Source of the DNA: Spirulina sp. DLM2.Bin59
Lineage (GTDB): Bacteria; Cyanobacteriota; Cyanobacteriia; Cyanobacteriales; Spirulinaceae
DNA: 9,552 nt
Assembly (NCBI GenBank): GCA_007693875.1
Contig: RECT01000461.1
Location: 1 to 9,552 of the forward strand
Direction of reading: 5' to 3'
Shown: positions 5,684-9,552 of the stretch, piece after piece
Position numbering within the stretch: position 1 is the first letter of the stretch
Layout of the letters: each line of letters opens with the position of its first letter
Translations under genes and position numbers: made by a program
Notes under the pieces: generated by a model
The model's input: the letters and a program-made list of their open reading frames with translations, nothing else
Databases searched by the model: none
What the model was told of the DNA's origin: nothing

Positions 5684-7054
5684 CTATTTACCAATACAGA
5701 AACGGCTGAAAATTTGATCCAGCACCGATTCCGTCACATCTTCCCCGGTAATCGCCCCAAGGGATTGGATCGCACTGCGGAGATCGATCGTCCAAAAATC
5801 GAGGGGGAGGGGGGTGGCGATCGCCTCCTCCACATGGATTAAGGCCCGTTGGGCGGCGGTGAGGGCTGCGGCTTGGCGTTGGTTGATGGCAATATCCAGA
5901 TCCGCTGCGGTAATTTTTTCGCTGTGGACATGGGCGAGGATCGCCGCTTCCAGTTGATCAATGCCCGCTTGAGCTATGGCGGTGGTGGTGACAACGGCGG
6001 TGATTTCCGGGGGATACTGTACCGATTCCGGGTTAGCGAGATCACTTTTATTGATCACTAAAATTAGGGGCCGGTGCTGGATTTGGGCGTAAATTTCCGC
6101 CTCCGCCGCCGTCCAACCCTGTTGGGCATCGAGGGTGAACAGGATTAAATCTGCCGCCGCCGCCGCTTGGCGCGATCGCCTCACCCCCATTTGCTCCACC
6201 TGATCCCCCGTTTCCCGAATCCCCGCCGTATCCAACACCTGCACCGGAATCCCCCCCACAGTGAGGCTCGATTCCACCACATCGCGGGTTGTACCAGGAA
6301 GATCGGTGACAATGGCGCGATCGCTCCGACTCCAGGCATTTAACAGGCTCGACTTGCCCACATTGGGCTGACCAACAATGGCCACCTTTAAGCCACTACG
6401 GAGCAATTCCCCCCGATCCGCCGTCGCTAAAATTTGCGCCACCTGCTGCCGAACCTTAGCCACTTGGGCGGCGATCGCCCCCTCATCCAAAGGCGGCAAA
6501 TCCTCCTCAAAATCAATGCGGGCCTCTACTTCCGCCAAAATATCCAAACATTGCCCCCGCAATTGGCGAATCGGTTGGGCTAATTTCCCCTGGAGGCCGG
6601 CAATGGCCATCTGGGCGGCCTGGGGCGATCGCGCCCCCACCAGATCCGCCACACTTTCCGCCTGGGTGAGGTCAAGGCGACCATTGAGAAACGCCCGCAG
6701 GGAAAATTCACCCGGCTCCGCTAACCGCGCCCCCGCTGCTAAACAGAGTTGCAAAACCTGCTGCACCGGCATCATCCCGCCGTGACAATGGAACTCCACC
6801 ACATCCTCACGGGTAAAGGAGCGGGGGGCCAACATTAATAGCAACAGGGCCTCATCTACCGTTAGCCCCGTTTCGGGATGGCGAATATAGCCGTAGAGAA
6901 TGCGGTGACTCTCCCAGAGTTGAGAGCCTGGCGCGTGGAAAAGTTGACGGGCGATGGCCACCGCCCCCTGGCCCGATAACCGCACAATGCCAATACTGCC
7001 CTGATGGGGAACCACCGCCGAAGCAATGGCGGCGATCGTTTCACCCTGTTCCAT
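5684..7054 (-). CDS. mnmE: tRNA uridine-5-carboxymethylaminomethyl modification GTPase MnmE (TrmE)
   Basis: With MnmG, this GTPase makes the cmnm5 group on the wobble uridine of several tRNAs. The 456 residues match the family length. The N-terminal tetrahydrofolate-binding domain (about 1-120) begins METGE-like, here MEQGETIAAIASAVVP, and contains EFHCHGG at about 87-93. A helical domain follows, with the G domain inserted: G1 GQPNVGKS at 228-235, G2 TTRD at about 255-258, G3 DTAG at 275-278 and G4 NKSD at 335-338. The C-terminus is FCIGK, where Cys453 is the family's invariant cysteine. The start is the ATG at 7054-7052, with AGGG about five bases upstream. It is divergent from recG across a 787-base gap and convergent with gnd. 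No missing residue or frameshift is seen. Confidence 0.97.
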   Translation of the reverse strand: MEQGETIAAIASAVVPHQGSIGIVRLSGQGAVAIARQLFHAPGSQLWESHRILYGYIRHPETGLTVDEALLLLMLAPRSFTREDVVEFHCHGGMMPVQQVLQLCLAAGARLAEPGEFSLRAFLNGRLDLTQAESVADLVGARSPQAAQMAIAGLQGKLAQPIRQLRGQCLDILAEVEARIDFEEDLPPLDEGAIAAQVAKVRQQVAQILATADRGELLRSGLKVAIVGQPNVGKSSLLNAWSRSDRAIVTDLPGTTRDVVESSLTVGGIPVQVLDTAGIRETGDQVEQMGVRRSRQAAAAADLILFTLDAQQGWTAAEAEIYAQIQHRPLILVINKSDLANPESVQYPPEITAVVTTTAIAQAGIDQLEAAILAHVHSEKITAADLDIAINQRQAAALTAAQRALIHVEEAIATPLPLDFWTIDLRSAIQSLGAITGEDVTESVLDQIFSRFCIGK

Positions 7055-7128
7055 AACCCTACCGCGCTCAAAAATTTCCCTTATTTTAAGGAAAAGCAGC
7101 AGGCATCGGTGTAGATCAGCACAAGACG

Positions 7129-7155
7129 GGCCGCCATTCTGCTGAACTTGCGGCC
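7129..7155. promoter_or_regulatory. GGCCGC/GCGGCC hairpin upstream of mnmE
   Basis: A 6-bp perfect GC inverted repeat with a 15-base loop lies 75 to 101 bases upstream of the mnmE start. On the mnmE strand it could form in the messenger leader. It has no T run and no recognised family. A TAAAAT on the minus strand at 7088-7083 could be a -10 box nearer the gene, which would leave this hairpin outside the transcript. Confidence 0.3.
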
Positions 7156-7197
7156 TTTCTCCCCATGGTACGAAAATTTACTGGTGCTTTTCGAGAC

Positions 7198-7224
7198 GGT
7201 TCATCTTATACTAAAAGGTGAACC
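7198..7224. promoter_or_regulatory. 27-bp operator-like palindrome over a -10 box
   Basis: GGTTCATCTT (7198-7207) and AAGGTGAACC (7215-7224) are 10-bp inverted arms with one mismatch, separated by seven bases. Between and within them lies TATACT (7207-7212), a good -10 hexamer for plus-strand transcription starting near 7220. A repressor bound here would block that start. The minus strand also reads TATAAG and TAGTAT inside the palindrome, so a divergent mnmE promoter is possible. No clear -35 is seen upstream on the plus strand (GTGCTT at 7184 is weak). Confidence 0.5.
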
Positions 7225-7375
7225 ATGATTAAACCTACCAACTAAGCACAACGGTTTGCCAACAAGGCATCAGGATCAGTTTCCGCATCTTCCCCGGTTT
7301 TGTCAAAGTCAAAGCAAGATTATTTTTTCATCCTTATAGCCTGAAACCCGAGCTGCTTAGTTGGGGTTTTTTTTT
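7221..7375 (+). ncRNA. Predicted structured small RNA, long form (about 155 nt)
   Basis: I predict transcription from about 7220, seven to nine bases after TATACT, to the nine-T tract at 7367-7375. The 5' end, AACCATGATTAAACCTA, is nearly the same as that of the second RNA at 7551. The segment AAACC-TA-CCAACTAAGCA (7231-7248) pairs with TGCTTAGTTGG-GGTTT (7354-7369), giving 16 pairs with a two-base bulge that enclose about 105 bases. Inside the loop GGTTT/AAACC and CAGG/CCTG can pair in nested order. The closing stem directly before a T run is typical of small RNA genes. A six-codon frame, ATG ATT AAA CCT ACC AAC TAA, lies at 7225-7245 and overlaps the closing stem. I could not match it to a known cyanobacterial RNA family from memory. 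Confidence 0.5.
7344..7375 (+). terminator. Intrinsic terminator of the long RNA
   Basis: AAACCC, a G-G mismatch, AGCT, loop GCTT, AGTT and GGGTTT form a local hairpin that runs into nine T (7367-7375). The same 3' arm can instead pair with 7231-7248 far upstream. Both folds end at the T run, so termination is expected either way. Confidence 0.75.
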
Positions 7376-7411
7376 GGCTGTGGCCCCTCAGACAAAAACA
7401 GCCAAGACAAA

Positions 7412-7436
7412 GGCGGCAGATGATCTATCTGCCGCC
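7412..7436. repeat. Perfect 10-bp hairpin between the two predicted RNAs
   Basis: GGCGGCAGAT and ATCTGCCGCC flank the five-base loop GATCT. The stem is GC-rich and perfect. No T run follows on the plus strand; on the minus strand it is followed by TTTGTCTTGG, too weak to call a terminator. Confidence 0.7.
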
Positions 7437-7440
7437 CATG

Positions 7441-7488
7441 GGGGGGGAGCGAGGCGCCACAACATAGGTTGGCCGGCGGCTCGCCCCC
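7441..7488. repeat. Long imperfect hairpin between the two predicted RNAs
   Basis: Nested pairs are GGGGG/CCCCC (7441-7445, 7484-7488), GAGC/GCTC (7447-7450, 7479-7482), CGCC/GGCG (7455-7458, 7475-7478) and CAAC/GTTG (7460-7463, 7468-7471) with loop ATAG. One G-G mismatch, a GAGG bulge and a small internal loop interrupt it. It could be the core of a further RNA or a remnant of a small mobile repeat. Confidence 0.55.
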
Positions 7489-7514
7489 AAAGCGATGATT
7501 AAACCCAAAAACCC

Positions 7515-7544
7515 TTGGCACAAGACCTAAAAGCGGTTTATAAT
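7515..7544 (+). promoter_or_regulatory. Sigma-70-type promoter of the short RNA
   Basis: TTGGCA (7515-7520) is followed after 18 bases by a perfect TATAAT (7539-7544). The expected start is the A at 7551. It is the best promoter match in the window. Confidence 0.7.
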
Positions 7545-7550
7545 GTGCCT

Positions 7551-7599
7551 AGCTGTGATTAAACCCAAACCCCAACGTTTTTGCGTTGGGATTTTTTTT
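7551..7599 (+). ncRNA. Predicted small RNA, short form (about 49 nt)
   Basis: The promoter at 7515-7544 predicts a start at 7551, and the hairpin and T8 tract at 7571-7599 predict the end. The RNA would be a single-stranded 5' part, AGCTGTGATTAAACCCAAAC, followed by one stem. The 5' part agrees with that of the long RNA at 7221 in 13 of 17 bases, and all four differences are transitions. The exposed TGATTAAACCC would be the natural pairing region if it is a base-pairing regulator. It could instead be an abortive leader of recG, but the T8 tract lies about 240 bases before that gene. The known very short cyanobacterial RNA Yfr1 carries a CUCACAC-type motif that is absent here. Confidence 0.55.
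7571..7599 (+). terminator. Intrinsic terminator of the short RNA
   Basis: CCCAACG (7571-7577), loop TTTTTG and CGTTGGG (7584-7590) form a perfect 7-bp stem, followed by A and eight T (7592-7599). It is a classic rho-independent terminator. Confidence 0.88.
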
Positions 7600-7661
7600 G
7601 CTGCGTTCCATTACCTCCCAGTAAACCGTATTTTTGCGGAGATTGCCAAGACAGGATCGTC

Positions 7662-7718
7662 AAACTTGACTAAAACTTTAAGGAAAATGGGGGTTTCTTA
7701 AAGTTTCGGTAAAGTTTC
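7662..7718. promoter_or_regulatory. Array of four AAACTT half-sites upstream of recG
   Basis: AAACTT occurs at 7662 and 7673 on the plus strand and twice on the minus strand in the mirrored arm, as AAAGTTT at 7700-7706 and 7711-7717. Within each arm the two copies are 11 bases apart, one helical turn. The inner copies form a perfect 10-bp inverted repeat, AAACTTTAAG (7673-7682) and CTTAAAGTTT (7697-7706), and the full 21-base arms match at 18 positions. This looks like a cooperative transcription-factor site. The 8-base units with 3-base gaps recall the layout of the cyanobacterial Pho box (CTTAACCT-type repeats), but the sequence agrees only in part. Confidence 0.5.
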
Positions 7719-7808
7719 ACCCTAGAAATTGCGGAAGGAATCCCTCCTTGCCATAGCAACCCCTGCACCGGATCCTTTTACCGCCGCGCCAATGGGGAAA
7801 TCTCTCGG

Positions 7809-7814
7809 TACAAT
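7809..7814 (+). promoter_or_regulatory. Possible -10 box of recG
   Basis: TACAAT lies 27 bases before the recG ATG, giving a start near 7821 and a leader of about 20 bases. No -35 hexamer is seen at 16 to 18 bases upstream, so it would need an activator or be a weak promoter. Confidence 0.3.
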
Positions 7815-7841
7815 GGGATCGCTTGTCCTGATCATTACCCT

Positions 7842-9552
7842 ATGTCCGCTGCGCAACCGGATTGGTTACGACTGAAAAAAGCCCTCGCCGTTGAAGCGGA
7901 GCGGGGGTTTGCTGACCTGCAAGGACGGGAGCAGCGTTTTAGTGAATTTATGGCCCTTAGTTTTGGCCAATTGCTACCCGAAGCCAGTCCTGATCAACAG
8001 CGCCGTTGGAGCCAACTGGCCCAAGATTTTGGCCGGTATCCCCAAGCCTCCCTCGCCCAGCGACGGCTTTATATTGCCACGGCCCGCCAATTGATCCAAG
8101 ATCTCCAAGTTCCCGCCTCCCAAACCTCGGCGGCTTCCAATCCTACGGTTACTATTCAACGGATTGAGGATCGCCCCGGCTCCACCCCCAAAACGGCCCT
8201 TGTTGCGAAGGAAATCCCGCCCAACGGCGGCAAGATTACTCTGGACACGCCTTTGATCGATTTACCCACCATCAAAAGTCGGCGGGGGGTGAAGTTGTTG
8301 GCGCAGTTGGGCCTGGCGACGGTGCTGGATGCTCTCTATTACTATCCCCGCGATCATGTGGACTATGCGAAACAGGCCCCCATCGCTGCCCTGGAACCGG
8401 GGGAAACGGTGACGGTGATCGGGATGATCAAAGGTTCTCGCTGTTTTACCAGTCCCCGTAAACCCCAATTGACGATCTGGGAATTGCGCCTCAGAGATCG
8501 CACTGGCCAGATTAAACTGAGTCGCTTTTTTCATGGTAATCGCTACAGTAATCGGGGTTGGCAAAAGGGGCAGGAGACACGATTTCCGGTGGGGGCGATC
8601 GCCGCTGCTTCGGGATTAGTTAAGGTGAATAAATACGGGTTAACCCTGGAAAATCCCGAGGTGGAAATCCTCGATGGCCCAGGGGGGGAAATTAGCTCCC
8701 TCAAAATTGGCCGGCTGTTGCCGGTCTATCCCCTGACGGAGGGGGTGACGGCGGATCTGGTGCGGCAGGCGATCGTGGCGGCCCTACCAGCGGTGGAGCA
8801 GTTGCAAGATCCTTTGCCCCCCGTGCTGCGGGATCAGTATGGGTTTGTGGATCTGCCGACGGCGTTGCGATCGCTCCATTTTCCCCCGGATCAAGCCGGC
8901 CTCGATGCTGCCCGCCACCGCCTCATTTTTGATGAATTTTTCTACATGCAACTGGGGTTTCTCCAGCGTCGCCACCAACGGCAACAGGCCCAAACCAGCG
9001 TCGTCCTCACCCCAACGGGCCCCTTGAGCGATCGCTTCCGGGCGCTTCTCCCTTTCCAACTCACCAACGCTCAACAGCGGGTGATCAGCGATATTCTCAC
9101 GGATTTAGGGCAATCCAACCCGATGACGCGCCTCGTGCAGGGGGATGTGGGATCGGGGAAAACCGTGGTGGCGGTGTTTGCGATCCTGGCGGCGATCCAG
9201 TCCGGCTATCAGGCGGCCCTGATGGCCCCCACAGAAGTTTTAGCGGAGCAGCATTATCGGAAGTTGGTGGAATGGTTTAATCAGCTTCATCTGCCGGTGG
9301 AATTGCTCACCGGCTCCACGGGGGCGAAGAAACGGCGGGACATTCACAGCCAACTGTATAACGGTGAATTGCCCCTGTTGGTGGGAACCCATGCCCTCAT
9401 TGAAGACCCGGTGGAGTTTCGTCAGTTGGGTTTGGTGGTGATTGATGAACAGCACCGCTTTGGGGTACAGCAGCGGGGCAGATTATTGGCCAAGGGCAAA
9501 TCCCCCCATCTCCTCACCATGACCGCCACCCCCATCCCCCGCACCCTCGCCC
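7842..9552 (+). CDS. recG: ATP-dependent DNA helicase RecG, N-terminal 570 codons (cut by window edge)
   Basis: RecG is a superfamily 2 helicase that regresses stalled replication forks and moves branched DNA. The frame is open from 7842 to the window end without a stop. Residues 1 to about 135 form an extension absent from the 693-residue E. coli protein; it contains a helical part (to about residue 90) and a polar linker. The wedge/OB region follows from about residue 136 (TPLIDLPTIKSRRGVKLLAQ...), with YYYPRDH at about 167-173. The helicase part shows LTNAQQRVISDIL (Q-like region), Walker A GDVGSGKT at about 434-441, APTEVLAEQH (motif Ia), DEQH at 535-538 (motif II, the RecG form of the DExH box) and TATPIPRTL at about 560 (motif III). 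The second helicase lobe is beyond the window. No Shine-Dalgarno stands before the ATG. Confidence 0.96.
   Translation, partial: MSAAQPDWLRLKKALAVEAERGFADLQGREQRFSEFMALSFGQLLPEASPDQQRRWSQLAQDFGRYPQASLAQRRLYIATARQLIQDLQVPASQTSAASNPTVTIQRIEDRPGSTPKTALVAKEIPPNGGKITLDTPLIDLPTIKSRRGVKLLAQLGLATVLDALYYYPRDHVDYAKQAPIAALEPGETVTVIGMIKGSRCFTSPRKPQLTIWELRLRDRTGQIKLSRFFHGNRYSNRGWQKGQETRFPVGAIAAASGLVKVNKYGLTLENPEVEILDGPGGEISSLKIGRLLPVYPLTEGVTADLVRQAIVAALPAVEQLQDPLPPVLRDQYGFVDLPTALRSLHFPPDQAGLDAARHRLIFDEFFYMQLGFLQRRHQRQQAQTSVVLTPTGPLSDRFRALLPFQLTNAQQRVISDILTDLGQSNPMTRLVQGDVGSGKTVVAVFAILAAIQSGYQAALMAPTEVLAEQHYRKLVEWFNQLHLPVELLTGSTGAKKRRDIHSQLYNGELPLLVGTHALIEDPVEFRQLGLVVIDEQHRFGVQQRGRLLAKGKSPHLLTMTATPIPRTLA

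Larger units (their letters stand above)
7055..7841. other. Long structured intergenic region between mnmE and recG
   Basis: These 787 bases hold no credible protein gene on either strand; only very short frames occur. Left to right the region contains a GGCCGC/GCGGCC hairpin at 7129-7155, an operator-like palindrome at 7198-7224, a predicted 155-nt RNA ending at a T9 tract near 7375, a perfect 10-bp hairpin at 7412-7436, and a long imperfect hairpin at 7441-7488. It continues with a good promoter at 7515-7544, a predicted 49-nt RNA ending at a T8 tract at 7599, four AAACTT half-sites at 7662-7718, and a possible -10 box for recG at 7809. No full HIP1 octamer falls in it, in contrast to the flanking genes. 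Confidence 0.8.

Noticed and set aside
7242..7319. A short open stretch on the minus strand that reads like a protein end (DFDKTGEDAETDPDALLANR)
   Set aside because: It is bounded by a stop only about 25 codons upstream and has no start codon. The same bases are explained by the predicted plus-strand RNA. A decayed gene end remains a remote possibility.
7055..7841. tRNA, glutamine (glnA-type) riboswitch, SRP RNA or CRISPR in the mnmE-recG gap
   Set aside because: No cloverleaf with GTTC arm and acceptor stem, no GGAA-tetraloop SRP core, no recognisable glutamine-aptamer core and no regularly spaced direct repeats were found by eye.

Overview
The window is chromosomal DNA from a cyanobacterium. 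At least fifteen exact copies of the HIP1 octamer GCGATCGC are scattered through it (for example at 679, 2211, 3462, 3543, 3588, 3666, 5492, 6471, 8595 and 9028), about one per 640 bases, which is the usual cyanobacterial signature. The gene families fit: a NusA that ends after its KH domains, a small two-cluster ferredoxin of cyanobacterial type, an exported TPR protein, and a RecG with a long N-terminal extension. I cannot name the species.

Left part, 1-2760, minus strand: the conserved translation and transcription operon rimP-nusA-ylxR-infB, read right to left. The infB end is cut by the window edge. rimP is preceded by an intrinsic-terminator-like hairpin in its leader, so the operon may be controlled by attenuation. 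Centre-left, 2800-3980: a small bacterial-type ferredoxin (minus) is divergent from an exported tetratricopeptide-repeat protein (plus). Next come about 210 bases with a short GGCAGAGCC repeat cluster and two palindromes, leading into gnd (6-phosphogluconate dehydrogenase, plus). gnd is convergent with mnmE (tRNA-modifying GTPase, minus), and a perfect 22-bp palindrome lies between their ends. The right end holds the first 570 codons of recG (plus), cut by the window edge.

The least ordinary stretch is the 787-base gap between the divergent mnmE and recG genes (7055-7841). It holds no credible protein gene but is dense in structure. Two predicted small RNAs on the plus strand share a 5' element containing TGATTAAACC, a CCAAC/GTTGG closing stem and a run of 8 or 9 T. 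One would be about 49 nt with a good sigma-70-type promoter. The other would be about 155 nt because its loop holds about 105 extra bases. A third copy of the 5' element and two large hairpins lie between them. A 27-bp palindrome covers the -10 box of the longer RNA, and an array of four AAACTT half-sites lies upstream of recG. This gap is the best candidate for something undescribed.

The protein genes are housekeeping: ribosome maturation, transcription elongation and translation initiation; electron transfer; the oxidative pentose phosphate pathway; tRNA wobble-uridine modification; and replication-fork rescue. No tRNA, rRNA, CRISPR array, insertion sequence or prophage gene was seen.
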